A stretch of 64,000 nucleotides of DNA from an uncultured Mollicutes bacterium (GCA_900540175.1 UQFG01000004.1:49335-113334); one strand, 5' to 3'; counted from the stretch's first letter, positions 8,509 to 17,588 are shown. Program-made: numbers and translations. The notes: generated by a model from the letters alone, not told the origin.

Positions 8509-9240
8509 ATGATGAAACAAGTTCAATTGACTGTTGTAAAACAAGAAGCCGTCACGGATTCGGTGTATCGTTTGGTTTTGGAAGGTCCGGTCGATGGCTT
8601 TTTGCCGGGACAGTTTATCAACATCAAAATAGAAGATACTTATTTAAGACGACCGTTTTCCATTTGTCGCGCCACTTCGTCTGCCATCGAACTGTTGTAT
8701 CAAGTGGTTGGACAGGGAACCAAAAAATTAGCGACGTATCCAAACGGAAAACAATTGGATTGCCTGATCGGACTGGGAAATGGTTTTGATACCGGTAAAA
8801 GTCAAAAGCCGTTACTGATTGCCGGCGGAATCGGAATTGCACCGCTACTTGGACTGGCCGAAACGTTTTTGAAAGAAGGAAAAGAAGTCATTCTTGTTTA
8901 CGGTGCCAAGACCGCTTCTGAATTGATTTTGGAAGATAATCGGATTTTGCCGCAAACATGTTATCTTTGTACCGAAGACGGTAGTATGGGATTTAAAGGA
9001 AATCCGGTTGAATTTTTGAAAACACAGGATCTGGATTTTGACTGGTATTACGCGTGCGGACCGATTCCGATGTTAAAAGCTATCAAAGAGTGGAGCGTTC
9101 AAGGAGATCTTTCTTTAGAGGCCAGAATGGGTTGCGGATTCGGAGCTTGCATGGGTTGTTCGATTCAAACGACTTCCGGTTGGAAAAGAATCTGCAAAGA
9201 AGGACCAGTTCTAACGGCAAGGGAGGTGTTGTTCGAATGA
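8509..9240 (+). CDS. pyrK: Dihydroorotate dehydrogenase B, electron-transfer subunit
   Basis: Transfers electrons from dihydroorotate oxidation to NAD+ through FAD and a [2Fe-2S] cluster. The 243-residue protein has the FAD motif LRRPFSIC, a nucleotide-binding GGIGIAPLLGLAE segment, YYACGPIPML, and a C-terminal Cys cluster (MGCGFGACMGC, then RICKEGPV) for the iron-sulfur centre. Two adjacent ATGs (8509 and 8512) follow GAGGAG; either may be used. It overlaps pyrD by 4 nt, matching the heterotetrameric PyrDB-PyrK enzyme. Confidence 0.94.
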   Translation: MMKQVQLTVVKQEAVTDSVYRLVLEGPVDGFLPGQFINIKIEDTYLRRPFSICRATSSAIELLYQVVGQGTKKLATYPNGKQLDCLIGLGNGFDTGKSQKPLLIAGGIGIAPLLGLAETFLKEGKEVILVYGAKTASELILEDNRILPQTCYLCTEDGSMGFKGNPVEFLKTQDLDFDWYYACGPIPMLKAIKEWSVQGDLSLEARMGCGFGACMGCSIQTTSGWKRICKEGPVLTAREVLFE

Positions 9241-10145
9241 ATACGGAAATCACGTTTTTAGGTAAAACATTTAAAAATCCCGTTATTCCCGCTTCTGGTA
9301 CGTTTGGATTCGGGTATGAGTTTGCCAAGTTTTACGATATCAATATCTTGGGAAGCATCGCCATCAAAGGAACCACTCGTACTGCCCGTTACGGAAATGA
9401 ACTTCCTCGGATTGCTGATTGCCCGGCCGGTCTGCTCAATGCGATCGGTTTGCAAAATCCGGGGGTTGAAGCTGTGATTCATCAGGAATTAAACGAACTG
9501 AATCGGGTTTATGCCGGTCAGGTTATTGCCAATGTCGGCGGTCACAGTCTACAAGAGTATGTGGATACGGTTGTCCAGTTCAATACTTGCGAAAAAGTTT
9601 TTGCGATTGAACTGAATATTTCCTGTCCGAACGTCAAAGAAGGGGGCATGGCGTTTGGAATCGATCCTTTGGTTGCTTATGATTTAGTCAAACAAGTTCG
9701 ATCGGTTTGTCAAAAACCGTTGATCGTCAAACTTTCTCCCAATGTAACGGATATTGTTCAGATGGCCAAAGCGGTTGAACAAGGCGGTGCCGATGCGATC
9801 AGTTTAATCAATACGATGGTCGGCATGCGGATTGATCTTAAAAGCGGACAACCGATTTTATCTACGCGCAAAGGCGGTTACAGCGGTCCCGGCATTTATC
9901 CGATCGCGCTTCGAATGGTTTATGATGTATCGCATGCCGTTCGTATTCCGGTTATTGGGATGGGCGGTATTCAAACGGCGTATGATGTATTGGAGATGAT
10001 GTATGCCGGTGCGTCTTTGGTCATGGTCGGATCGCAGAATTTGATCGATCCTTATGCTTGTAAAAAAATTATCGAGGAGTTACCGAAGGTCATGAACGAA
10101 TTTCATATCGAAAATTTAGAAGATATCATTGGGAGGACAAAATGA
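9237..10145 (+). CDS. pyrD: Dihydroorotate dehydrogenase B, catalytic subunit
   Basis: Oxidises dihydroorotate to orotate with FMN. The start is ATG 9237, overlapping the pyrK stop and preceded by GGGAGGTG, giving 302 residues beginning MNTEITFLGKTFKNP. Family signatures are NPVIPASGTFGFGYE, the active-site loop NISCPNVKEGG with the class 1B catalytic Cys, KLSPNVTDI and the FMN-phosphate site GMGGIQTAYD. Together with PyrK it forms the NAD-dependent class 1B enzyme. Confidence 0.95.
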   Translation: MNTEITFLGKTFKNPVIPASGTFGFGYEFAKFYDINILGSIAIKGTTRTARYGNELPRIADCPAGLLNAIGLQNPGVEAVIHQELNELNRVYAGQVIANVGGHSLQEYVDTVVQFNTCEKVFAIELNISCPNVKEGGMAFGIDPLVAYDLVKQVRSVCQKPLIVKLSPNVTDIVQMAKAVEQGGADAISLINTMVGMRIDLKSGQPILSTRKGGYSGPGIYPIALRMVYDVSHAVRIPVIGMGGIQTAYDVLEMMYAGASLVMVGSQNLIDPYACKKIIEELPKVMNEFHIENLEDIIGRTK

Positions 10146-10837
10146 AAAAAGATGTGATTATTGCCTGTGATTTCAAGCAAAAAGAAGATTTGTTTGCGTT
10201 TTTAAAACCTTTTTCGGCATTAAAACTGTATCCTTTTTTAAAAATCGGAATGGAATTGTTTTATAAAGAAGGACCGCAGTTAATCCGCTTGTTAAAAGAA
10301 GAAGGGTATCGTATTTTTTTGGATTTAAAATTGCATGATATTCCCAATACCGTTGAAAAAGCCATGCGCAATTTAGGTGATTTGGGAGTGGATATGGTCA
10401 ATGTTCATGCCGCAGGCGGTATCGCGATGATGAAGGCCGCCAAAAAAGGATTGAAAGAGGGAAAAAACGGACAACATACCAAACTGATTGCCGTAACGGT
10501 TTTGACCTCTCTTTCCGAAGAAATATTAAAAGAAGAATTATCGATCGAAAAAGAAGTATCGGAAGTGGTTGAAAAATATGCCCAAAATGCCGCTTTAGCC
10601 GGTTTGGATGGTGTTGTTTGCTCCGCTTTGGAAGCCCCGATGGTGGCCCGGATGAATCTTCTTTCGGTAACGCCCGGAATTCGTTTCAAAGAAGACGGCA
10701 ATAATGACCAAAAACGAGTTGCCACACCGGAAGATGCCAAACGGTTCAAGGCGGATTTCATTGTGGTAGGTCGTTCGATTACCGCCCATTCTCATCCGGT
10801 AGAGGCGTATCTTCGTTGTGTAAAGGAGTTTTGTTAA
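10142..10837 (+). CDS. pyrF: Orotidine 5'-phosphate decarboxylase
   Basis: Final step to UMP. The 231-residue TIM-barrel protein carries FLDLKLHDIPNTV, containing the catalytic Asp-x-Lys-x-x-Asp set, and the phosphate-gripping VTPGIRF and VVGRSIT segments. It overlaps pyrD by ATGA and is followed one base later by pyrE. GGGAGGA precedes the ATG. Confidence 0.95.
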   Translation: MKKDVIIACDFKQKEDLFAFLKPFSALKLYPFLKIGMELFYKEGPQLIRLLKEEGYRIFLDLKLHDIPNTVEKAMRNLGDLGVDMVNVHAAGGIAMMKAAKKGLKEGKNGQHTKLIAVTVLTSLSEEILKEELSIEKEVSEVVEKYAQNAALAGLDGVVCSALEAPMVARMNLLSVTPGIRFKEDGNNDQKRVATPEDAKRFKADFIVVGRSITAHSHPVEAYLRCVKEFC

Positions 10838-10838
10838 G

Positions 10839-11477
10839 ATGGATACCAAAAAAAGAATTGCCGAGCATTTATTGAAAATCAAAGCCGTTTTTCTAAGACC
10901 AGAAGAGCCGTTTGTCTGGGCTTCTGGCATTCATTCGCCGATTTACTGCGATAACCGGTTGACTTTGTCGTATGTGGAAACCAGACAAGTGATTGAAGAA
11001 GGATTGGCTCAGTTGATTCGTACGTATTATCCGACGTGCGAAGTGGTGATGGGAACATCAACCGCCGGCATTGCCCATGCGGCTTATGTTTCCGATCGGT
11101 TGAATTTACCGATGGGATATGTTCGATCCAAAGAAAAAGATCATGGTAGAGGAAACCAAATCGAGGGATTGGTCCCGAAAGGTAAAAATGTCGTTGTAAT
11201 CGAAGATTTGATTTCAACTGCCGGTTCGGCGATTGAAGTAGCAGAGGTTTTAAGAAAAGCCGGTGCCAACGTTCTCGGGATTGCTTCCATTTTCACTTAT
11301 CATTTGCAAAAAGGAACGCTTCGTTTAAAAGAAGCCGATTTGATCAATCATTCTTTATGTGATTTTGAAACGTTGGCAGAAGTGGCCAAAGAACAGCATT
11401 ATATATCGGAACGGGAATTGAAAAAGGTACTGAAATTTCAAAAAAATCCGAATGATCCAACTTGGATGGAAGAATAA
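10839..11477 (+). CDS. pyrE: Orotate phosphoribosyltransferase
   Basis: Adds phosphoribose from PRPP to orotate; with pyrF it completes UMP synthesis. The 212-residue protein has the PRPP-binding loop VVVIEDLISTAGSAIEVA (one Ala where Gly is common), YVRSKEKDHGRGNQIEG for the flexible active-site loop, and FVWASGIHSPIYCDNR at the N-terminal hood. It is the last gene of the operon and is followed by a strong intrinsic terminator. Confidence 0.95.
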   Translation: MDTKKRIAEHLLKIKAVFLRPEEPFVWASGIHSPIYCDNRLTLSYVETRQVIEEGLAQLIRTYYPTCEVVMGTSTAGIAHAAYVSDRLNLPMGYVRSKEKDHGRGNQIEGLVPKGKNVVVIEDLISTAGSAIEVAEVLRKAGANVLGIASIFTYHLQKGTLRLKEADLINHSLCDFETLAEVAKEQHYISERELKKVLKFQKNPNDPTWMEE

Positions 11478-11482
11478 GAACT

Positions 11483-11511
11483 AAAAGGTTTTGATTGTCA
11501 AAACCTTTTTT
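11483..11511 (+). terminator. Intrinsic terminator of the pyr operon
   Basis: AAAAGGTTTTGA (11483-11494) pairs with TCAAAACCTTTT (11498-11509), running into a T tract. Confidence 0.85.
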
Positions 11512-11538
11512 GTTACCGGAAATTTTACAAAAGAAAAA

Positions 11539-11568
11539 TTGACTTAGAAAGGATAAATGCAGTATACT
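11539..11568 (+). promoter_or_regulatory. Promoter of flavodoxin/aldo-keto reductase pair
   Basis: TTGACT (11539-11544), an 18-nt spacer, TATACT (11563-11568). Confidence 0.6.
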
Positions 11569-11628
11569 TAAAGTAAGGATTTATGTCTTTTTTAATAAAA
11601 AGATTCGGTTTTAAAAAGGAGTGAAAAA

Positions 11629-12102
11629 ATGAAAAAGACATTGGTGGCTTATTTTTCGGCGACCGGAACGACGGAATTGTTGGCCAAACGTCTGGCAACG
11701 CTCGTAAATGGAGATCTGTTTGCGATTGTACCGGAACAACCGTATACGAAAGCGGATTTAAACTGGATGGATTTAAACAGTCGTTCGAGTGTCGAGATGA
11801 AAAACAAAACTTTTCGGCCAAAGATTGCAAATAAAGTGAAAAATATGGAGGATTACGATCGTATTTTTTTGGGATTTCCGATCTGGTGGTACGTTGCTCC
11901 GACCATCATTCATACGTTTTTACAAACCTACGATTGGAAAGGAAAAACCATTATTCCGTTTGCAACCAGCGGCGGAAGCGGTATGGGAAAAACCAATGAA
12001 GAACTGGCGGTCTTGTGTGAGGGGGCTGTTTTAAAAGAAGGAAAATGTTTTGATCCGAATGTGTCAACCGAAACATTGCAACAATGGGTTTTAGCCGTAT
12101 AA
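11629..12102 (+). CDS. Flavodoxin-like protein
   Basis: The 157-residue protein starts MKKTLVAYFSATGTTELLAKRLA, the FMN phosphate-binding loop of long-chain flavodoxin-fold proteins. It then shows GFPIWWYVAPTIIHTFL and PFATSGGSGMG, typical of the flavodoxin_4 type found beside aldo/keto reductases. It probably binds FMN and moves electrons or reduces a small substrate in the cytoplasm. GGAG precedes the ATG. The next gene begins 16 nt later, so the two are likely co-transcribed and may work together in redox metabolism. Confidence 0.85.
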   Translation: MKKTLVAYFSATGTTELLAKRLATLVNGDLFAIVPEQPYTKADLNWMDLNSRSSVEMKNKTFRPKIANKVKNMEDYDRIFLGFPIWWYVAPTIIHTFLQTYDWKGKTIIPFATSGGSGMGKTNEELAVLCEGAVLKEGKCFDPNVSTETLQQWVLAV

Positions 12103-12118
12103 AAAAGGAGAACAAGAG

Positions 12119-13240
12119 ATGGGATATTTAGGAGAAGAAATTAAAAAACTCGGGTTTGGTTTAATGCGCTTACCGCAAAAAGACGGCGCGATCGATCTAG
12201 AACAAACCAAACAAATGGTAGATTTGTTTATGGAAGCGGGGTTTACGTATTTTGATACGGCTTGGGCCTATGCCGGCAGTGAAGATGCCATCCGGCAGGC
12301 TTTGGTAGAACGCTATCCCAGAGATGCGTTTTATTTGGCAACGAAAAATGCCGCTTGGATCAATTGCAAAACCAAGGAAGATGCCATTGCTCAATTCGAA
12401 ACATCATTGAAGCAGACCGGTGCCGGATACTTTGATTTTTATCTACTCCATAATTTAGGAGAAAGTCGGACGCATTATTTTGATGATTTTGATTTGTGGT
12501 CATGGGTTCAGGAAAAAAAACGGGAAGGGTTGATCAAACATGTCGGCTTTTCTTTTCATTCGACGCCGGAAGAATTAACCGAGATTCTGACGGCTCATCC
12601 GGAAATGGAGTTTGTCCAATTGCAGATCAATTATGCCGATTGGGAAAATCCGGCTATTCAATCGAAAGCGTGTTACGAAGTAGCCAGAAAGTTCAATAAG
12701 CCCGTTATCATCATGGAACCGGTCAAAGGCGGCATGCTTGCCACACCACCCAAAGCGATTCAGGATTTGTTTTTAAATGCCGAACCGACTTCCTCTTTGG
12801 CTTCTTGGGCCATTCGTTTTGCCGCCTCACTGGATGGCGTTATTACGGTTCTTTCCGGTATGAGCAGCGTAGAACAGATGCAAGACAATCTTTCTTATAT
12901 GAAAGATTTTAAAAAACTGACTCAAGAGCAGGAACAAATTTTATCGAAGGCTCAAGAAGAAATAAAAAAAATGCCGTTGATCCCTTGTACTTCCTGCCAT
13001 TATTGTGCCAAAGTTTGTCCGAAAAACATCGGTATTGCGGGAACATTTACGGCATTGAATTATCTTGAACTTTACTCGGATATTCAAATGGCAAAACACC
13101 AAGAACAGTGGTTGGTAAAAAGTCACGGCAAAGCCTGTGCGACTGCATGCATCGAATGCGGAAAATGCGAACAGGCTTGTCCGCAGCATATTGCCATTCG
13201 GAAGGAATTAAAACGCGCATCCAAGATGTTTTATGAATAA
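12119..13240 (+). CDS. Aldo/keto reductase with C-terminal 4Fe-4S ferredoxin domain
   Basis: The 373-residue protein has an N-terminal AKR barrel with the catalytic Asp and Tyr in YFDTAWAYAGSED, the Lys in LATKNAAW and the His in FYLLHNLGE. A C-terminal bacterial ferredoxin segment follows, with PCTSCHYCAKVCPK and CIECGKCEQACPQ, two Cys-x2-Cys-x2-Cys-x3-Cys-type clusters. This architecture is common in anaerobic Bacillota and suggests NAD(P)H- or ferredoxin-linked carbonyl reduction; the substrate is unknown. It follows the flavodoxin gene with its own AAGGAG site. Confidence 0.88.
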   Translation: MGYLGEEIKKLGFGLMRLPQKDGAIDLEQTKQMVDLFMEAGFTYFDTAWAYAGSEDAIRQALVERYPRDAFYLATKNAAWINCKTKEDAIAQFETSLKQTGAGYFDFYLLHNLGESRTHYFDDFDLWSWVQEKKREGLIKHVGFSFHSTPEELTEILTAHPEMEFVQLQINYADWENPAIQSKACYEVARKFNKPVIIMEPVKGGMLATPPKAIQDLFLNAEPTSSLASWAIRFAASLDGVITVLSGMSSVEQMQDNLSYMKDFKKLTQEQEQILSKAQEEIKKMPLIPCTSCHYCAKVCPKNIGIAGTFTALNYLELYSDIQMAKHQEQWLVKSHGKACATACIECGKCEQACPQHIAIRKELKRASKMFYE

Positions 13241-13263
13241 ACGATAACGTTTTTTAAAAAAAC

Positions 13264-13310
13264 AAAAAGATGTTTGTAGACACAAAAAAGTGTATATAAA
13301 CATCTTTTTT
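13264..13310. terminator. Bidirectional terminator between convergent genes
   Basis: AAAAAGATGTTTG... at 13264-13283 pairs with GTGTATATAAACATC and six T (13290-13310). It can serve the aldo/keto reductase on the plus strand and the small Cys-rich gene on the minus strand. Confidence 0.75.
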
Positions 13311-13356
13311 CATTTTTCCATCCTTTTAAATGTTTGATTTCTTTAACATGAAAGAA

Positions 13357-13536
13357 TTATTTTTCACAGGTGTTGCAAACACATAATTCGCATCCACATT
13401 CTTCGGCTAATTTTTTTCCGGCTTCCACACACGCCGTTTTGCTTTCATAGTGTTGATTTAATACATGACCGTTTTGATCTTCGATTTCCCAGTTGTTTTC
13501 TTCTTTACAAGGTCTGCACGTGATTTTCTTTTTCAT
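13357..13536 (-). CDS. Small Cys-rich DUF2188-like protein
   Basis: A 59-residue frame on the minus strand, starting at 13536 with AGAGGTG six bases ahead of its ATG. It begins MKKKITCRPCKEENNWEIED and continues with HVLNQHYESKTACVEAGKKL, then ends with a Cys-rich CGCELCVCNTCEK tail. The central Trp-x-(G-H)-Lys-x-Ala-Cys-x-x-Ala pattern resembles DUF2188-type small proteins. Six Cys in 59 residues suggest metal or cluster binding, but no function is known. It is divergent from the next gene. Confidence 0.7.
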   Translation of the reverse strand: MKKKITCRPCKEENNWEIEDQNGHVLNQHYESKTACVEAGKKLAEECGCELCVCNTCEK

Positions 13537-13653
13537 AGTTTCACCTCTTTTTCCAGTTATAGTGTGGCTTTTTCGATATACTTTAAAATGGTAATTATTA
13601 GAAATATGAAATACGCAGGAATGTATATCCTAAATGAAAGAGGAGATGAAAAG

Positions 13654-13941
13654 ATGCGTAAAGATTTACCTCGGCTGGCTTTTGATGAAATTCCGCAGGA
13701 ATTGCCGGATGCCAAAGAGATTACCAAAATCATCAAACATGGGAATACGGTCATCGGTTATGAAATCGCTTCTGAATTTTCAGTTACCAAAGAAGAGGCA
13801 ATCACGTTGGCCAAAGAAGGCAAGATCAGAAATGTCGGTATTGCTCATCGCAACGGCGAACAATACTTGAAAAGTTTACCCGACGGCGATTGGAATAACA
13901 ATTTAAGTAGTTTGCCGATCGAAAACGAAAAGAAATCCTAA
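13654..13941 (+). CDS. DUF3892-like small protein
   Basis: A 95-residue protein starting at ATG 13654 behind AGAGGAG; an earlier in-frame ATG at 13607 lacks such a site. The pattern TVIGYEIASEFSVTKEEAI, then LAKEGKIRNVGIAHRNGEQ and YLKSLPDGD, is that of DUF3892, small proteins common in Bacillota with no assigned activity. It is divergent from the 59-residue Cys-rich gene; both carry a short DUF-type fold, so a shared context is possible but unproven. Confidence 0.75.
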   Translation: MRKDLPRLAFDEIPQELPDAKEITKIIKHGNTVIGYEIASEFSVTKEEAITLAKEGKIRNVGIAHRNGEQYLKSLPDGDWNNNLSSLPIENEKKS

Positions 13942-13948
13942 GACAAAG

Positions 13949-13977
13949 TTGAGTTTTTGCTGTTTTTGTTATATAAT
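13949..13977 (+). promoter_or_regulatory. Promoter of dxs
   Basis: TTGAGT (13949-13954), 17-nt spacer, TATAAT (13972-13977). Confidence 0.7.
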
Positions 13978-14018
13978 AAACTGATGCTAGATCGACCAAA
14001 AAAGAAAAGGTGAATCGA

Positions 14019-15881
14019 ATGATTGATTTGACAAGTATTCAAGATCCCTCCTTTGTTAAACGGTTATCCAAAAAAGAATTGAAAGAATTGGCGAAAGAAA
14101 TCCGCCAATTCTTAATTGAACACATTTCCAAAACCGGAGGGCATTTGAGCAGTAATTTAGGGATTGTCGAAATTACGTTGGCAATGTACTATGTATTTGA
14201 TTGTGACCAGGATCAGTTTATTTTTGATGTCGGACACCAATCCTATGTCCATAAAATTTTAACCGGTCGGGCCAAAGATTTTGATACGTTAAGACAATAT
14301 CAAGGCCTTTCCGGTTATATTTGTAAAGAAGAATCCAAATACGATGTTTGGGAATCGGGACATTCTTCCACCTCGTTATCGGCCATGGCGGGGATGTTGT
14401 TATCAAAGGAAAACAAGGATCAACGGATTATTTCGTTGATCGGGGATAGTTCGATTATGAATGGGGTTGCGTTTGAGGGGCTGAATTTTTTAGGAAATCA
14501 GAATCAATTGGCTCCGATTATCATTTTAAATGATAATAAAATGGGTATTTCAAAATCAGTTGGGGCGCTAGCAAAAACGTTGTCCCGTTTAAGAGGAACG
14601 CATTTTTGGCGCACGGTCAAACGCGTTTTGAATACGATTTTCCCGACATTTGTCTGCAACTGGTTTCATCAGTTGAAACGGGGAATCAAAGGAATGATTC
14701 AACACGACAATATCTTTGAAGATATGGGTTTTGATTATTACGGTCCGATCAAAGGTAACGATCTTTATGCTTGTATCAAAGCCTTAAAACGGATTGAACA
14801 TACCACTCAACCGGTTATTTTACATATTTTAACCAAAAAAGGAAAAGGATATGCCCCTTCGGAAGCCGATGAGTCTGGAAATTATCACGGAATCGGTCCA
14901 TTTGATATTGCAAGCGGAAAACCACTTCAAACGTTAAAACCACATGAGGCGTCCTTTTCTAAAATCGTTGCGGATTATTTGGTTGAAAAAAGAAAAGAAG
15001 AACCTTTTTTTGTTGTAACACCGGCGATGAAGTCGGGAGCGAAATTAGAAGAATTTGCCACACTTTATCCCACATCGTTTTATGATGTCGGGATTGCCGA
15101 AGAACATGCCGCCATTATGGCCGCCGGTATTGCTTTGAATCATCAAAAGGTCGTGTTGCTCTATTATTCGACTTTTATGCAGCGGGCGTACGACGAAATA
15201 TTAAACGATATTGCCAGACAGAATTTATCGGTTATTATCGGAATCGATCGGGCGGGTGTTGTCGGGGAAGACGGTGCGACCCACCAGGGAATTTACGATA
15301 TTGCCATGTTGTCTTCCATGCCCAATATGCTTATTGCAATGCCCAAAGATTTAGAAGAAACGATCGGTATATTCAATTATGCTTTTTTACATGAAGGACC
15401 GATCGCCATTCGCTATCCGAGAAAAATCATCGATACATCTCGTAGTGTGGACCGAAAAAAAATAATTCCGCCTTCTTGGGACGAACTTTTAGAAGGAGAA
15501 GTTCTTTGTATCTTGGCCTATGGACCGGATGTTGACAAAATCAAGGAAATCCTTACGGCTAATTCTTTATCAGTCGGTTTGGTCAATGCCCGGTATATTC
15601 AACCGCTTGATTCAAAAATATTGGAAAAGATTTGTAAACGATACCAACACCTTTTGATTATCGAGCAGGTGGTACACGAAGGTTCGTTATACAGTTTGGT
15701 ATTGGCACATTTGAATGAACGACGTCGGTATTTGCCGATTGATTTTGTCGCTTTTGATAAAAACAGAAGCATTACCCATGGTTCAATAGAAGAGGTGTTG
15801 GATCATTACGGAATGTCTAAAGAAGACATCTTAAAAAAAATAAACGGGATTTTATCCATGTATTCAACCGAAAAAGATTAA
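14019..15881 (+). CDS. dxs: 1-deoxy-D-xylulose-5-phosphate synthase
   Basis: Condenses pyruvate and glyceraldehyde 3-phosphate, the first step of the MEP isoprenoid pathway, using thiamine diphosphate. The 620-residue protein starts at ATG 14019 behind AAAAGGTG. It shows KTGGHLSSNLGIVEIT, FDVGHQSYVHKILTGR, the ThDP/Mg site from LIGDSSIMNG to LNDNKMGIS, and the transketolase Pyr domain with VGIAEEHAAIMAAG and GEDGATHQG. GDGA of the ThDP motif reads GDSS, a mild variant. It stands alone between its own promoter and terminator, while ispH, uppS and ispG are elsewhere in the window. Confidence 0.94.
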   Translation: MIDLTSIQDPSFVKRLSKKELKELAKEIRQFLIEHISKTGGHLSSNLGIVEITLAMYYVFDCDQDQFIFDVGHQSYVHKILTGRAKDFDTLRQYQGLSGYICKEESKYDVWESGHSSTSLSAMAGMLLSKENKDQRIISLIGDSSIMNGVAFEGLNFLGNQNQLAPIIILNDNKMGISKSVGALAKTLSRLRGTHFWRTVKRVLNTIFPTFVCNWFHQLKRGIKGMIQHDNIFEDMGFDYYGPIKGNDLYACIKALKRIEHTTQPVILHILTKKGKGYAPSEADESGNYHGIGPFDIASGKPLQTLKPHEASFSKIVADYLVEKRKEEPFFVVTPAMKSGAKLEEFATLYPTSFYDVGIAEEHAAIMAAGIALNHQKVVLLYYSTFMQRAYDEILNDIARQNLSVIIGIDRAGVVGEDGATHQGIYDIAMLSSMPNMLIAMPKDLEETIGIFNYAFLHEGPIAIRYPRKIIDTSRSVDRKKIIPPSWDELLEGEVLCILAYGPDVDKIKEILTANSLSVGLVNARYIQPLDSKILEKICKRYQHLLIIEQVVHEGSLYSLVLAHLNERRRYLPIDFVAFDKNRSITHGSIEEVLDHYGMSKEDILKKINGILSMYSTEKD

Positions 15882-15922
15882 AAGAATACCAAGGGAATCT
15901 TCAATAGAACAATCGGTTTTTG

Positions 15923-15954
15923 AAAGATATGATCTAAAAGTCATATCTTTTTTT
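15923..15954 (+). terminator. Intrinsic terminator of dxs
   Basis: AAAGATATGA (15923-15932) pairs with TCATATCTTT (15941-15950) followed by further T. Confidence 0.85.
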
Positions 15955-15967
15955 CATTATTTACAAA

Positions 15968-15994
15968 ACAAAAACCGCACGCTTTAAACGTGCG
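15968..15994 (-). terminator. Intrinsic terminator of uppS-ispH
   Basis: Read on the minus strand, CGCACG (15989-15994) pairs with CGTGCG (15976-15981) and is followed by a T-rich tail. Confidence 0.8.
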
Positions 15995-15996
15995 AA

Positions 15997-16857
15997 TTAT
16001 TTTATGTTTTGTAAATGGTTGATCACTTGATCGACTAAGACAGACGGCGTAGAAGCACCGGATGTGATATTGATCTGTTGAACAGCGGTAAAATCAATTG
16101 CCGCAAGATCTTCAATTTGTTCGATCAATACACTGCGAATACCCTTTTGCTGGGCCAGTTGCCATAGTTTTTTGGTGTTGGAAGACATTTTATCGCCGAC
16201 TACGAGGCATAAATCGGCTTTTTTTTGATCTAGAACGGCTTGTTGCCGTTGGGTTGTGGCCAAACAGATTTTATTGTCGATGATGGCTTGCGGAAACTTT
16301 TCTTTAAAAGTCCGATAGATTATTTCGGTATCTAGTAACGACAACGTGGTTTGATTGGTGATATAGATCGCTTCTTCGGTAAAAGGCAAGTTTTCGACAT
16401 CTTCTTTGGTTTCAATCAATCGAATCAAAGAACTGCTTTCCAAAATCCCTTCGCATTCCGGATGATTTTTGGTTCCGATATAGTAACATCGATACCCCGC
16501 TTCCAAATGTTGTTTTATTCTACGGTGAACAATCAATACATTCCCACAAGTGGTATCTAAGATGGTCAAACCTTTTTGTTTGGCTTTTTCGTAAACATTC
16601 GGTGCCACTCCATGTGCCGAAAAGACAACGGTACCGGTTGAAATACGGTCCAACATGGAAAGACGGGTACGGTTTTCCTCGATTAAGATGGCTCCCATTT
16701 GAACCAAGTGATTGGTCACCGTTTTATTGTGAATGATCGATCCGAGCAGATAAATCGGTTTGGGATAGGCCGGATCCATCAGGGCTTGTTCGACTTTTTG
16801 AATGGCTTGACGGACACCCCAACAAAAGCCTTGCGGAGAAAGTTTATGAATGATCAT
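15997..16857 (-). CDS. ispH: 4-hydroxy-3-methylbut-2-enyl diphosphate reductase
   Basis: Last MEP-pathway step, giving IPP and DMAPP through a 4Fe-4S cluster. The 286-residue protein has all three cluster Cys contexts: GFCWGVRQAI near residue 12, LDTTCGNV in the middle and NKICLATTQRQQAV towards the end, plus the substrate-binding AHGV and NHPECEG His/Glu residues. GGAGGATTGC precedes the ATG. It overlaps the upstream uppS by 14 nt, so the two are co-translated, linking isoprenoid precursor supply to lipid-carrier synthesis. Confidence 0.95.
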   Translation of the reverse strand: MIIHKLSPQGFCWGVRQAIQKVEQALMDPAYPKPIYLLGSIIHNKTVTNHLVQMGAILIEENRTRLSMLDRISTGTVVFSAHGVAPNVYEKAKQKGLTILDTTCGNVLIVHRRIKQHLEAGYRCYYIGTKNHPECEGILESSSLIRLIETKEDVENLPFTEEAIYITNQTTLSLLDTEIIYRTFKEKFPQAIIDNKICLATTQRQQAVLDQKKADLCLVVGDKMSSNTKKLWQLAQQKGIRSVLIEQIEDLAAIDFTAVQQINITSGASTPSVLVDQVINHLQNIK

Positions 16858-17563
16858 GCAATCCTCCGAATCGTCTTTTGCGCATTTGATACGAATTTAA
16901 GGCTTTCTCCAGTTCGTTTTGATCGAAATCGGGCCATAAAACATCGGTGAAATAGAGTTCGGCATAGGCCAGTTGCCATAATAAAAAATTACTGATTCTG
17001 ATTTCGCCGCTGGTACGGATCAAAAAATCCAAAGGCGGATAATCTTTGGTAAACAGGTGCTGTTCAATGGTGTTCGGTGTAATATCGTCGATGTTCAGTT
17101 GGTTTTGTTTGACTTCTTCGGCTATTTTTTTACAAGCAGAAGTAAGCTCGTCATAGGACCCATAATCAATACAGATCGAAATCGTAAGGCCGGTGTGCGT
17201 CTTTGTTTTTTCTTCCAATTCCGTCATGATTTCAAGCAATTTTTCCGATAGTCGATCCCGTCTTCCTAAGAAACGGAACCGATAGTCGGAATTCCATAGT
17301 TTGGTTTTATAGCGTTGATAATAGCGAATGGGTGTTGTCATCAAATAACGGACTTCCTCTTTAGGGCGCGTCCAATTTTCGGTTGAAAAACAAAAAAGCG
17401 TTAAATAGCGAATTCCTTTTTCTTGACATAGTTTGGCAATCGTTTTGATGTTTTCGGCTCCTTTGCGATGACCGATTGTTCTCGGGAGTTTCCGTTTGGC
17501 TGCCCACCGACCGTTTCCGTCTAGAATAATTGCCATATGGCCAGGTATTTTATTGGTTTCCAT
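16844..17563 (-). CDS. uppS: Undecaprenyl diphosphate synthase
   Basis: Elongates farnesyl diphosphate in cis to the C55 carrier lipid for cell-wall synthesis. The 239-residue protein starts METNKIPGHMAIILDGNGRW, with the catalytic Asp in the family's DGNGRWA loop. It then has GHRKGAENI, TLFCFSTENWTRP and the C-terminal DFLIRTSGEIRISNFLLWQ signature. AAAGGGGAAG precedes the ATG. It leads the uppS-ispH pair. Its presence agrees with the PBP gene in arguing for a walled cell. Confidence 0.95.
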   Translation of the reverse strand: METNKIPGHMAIILDGNGRWAAKRKLPRTIGHRKGAENIKTIAKLCQEKGIRYLTLFCFSTENWTRPKEEVRYLMTTPIRYYQRYKTKLWNSDYRFRFLGRRDRLSEKLLEIMTELEEKTKTHTGLTISICIDYGSYDELTSACKKIAEEVKQNQLNIDDITPNTIEQHLFTKDYPPLDFLIRTSGEIRISNFLLWQLAYAELYFTDVLWPDFDQNELEKALNSYQMRKRRFGGLHDHS

Positions 17564-17588
17564 ATGAACTTCCCCTTTCTTTATATTT

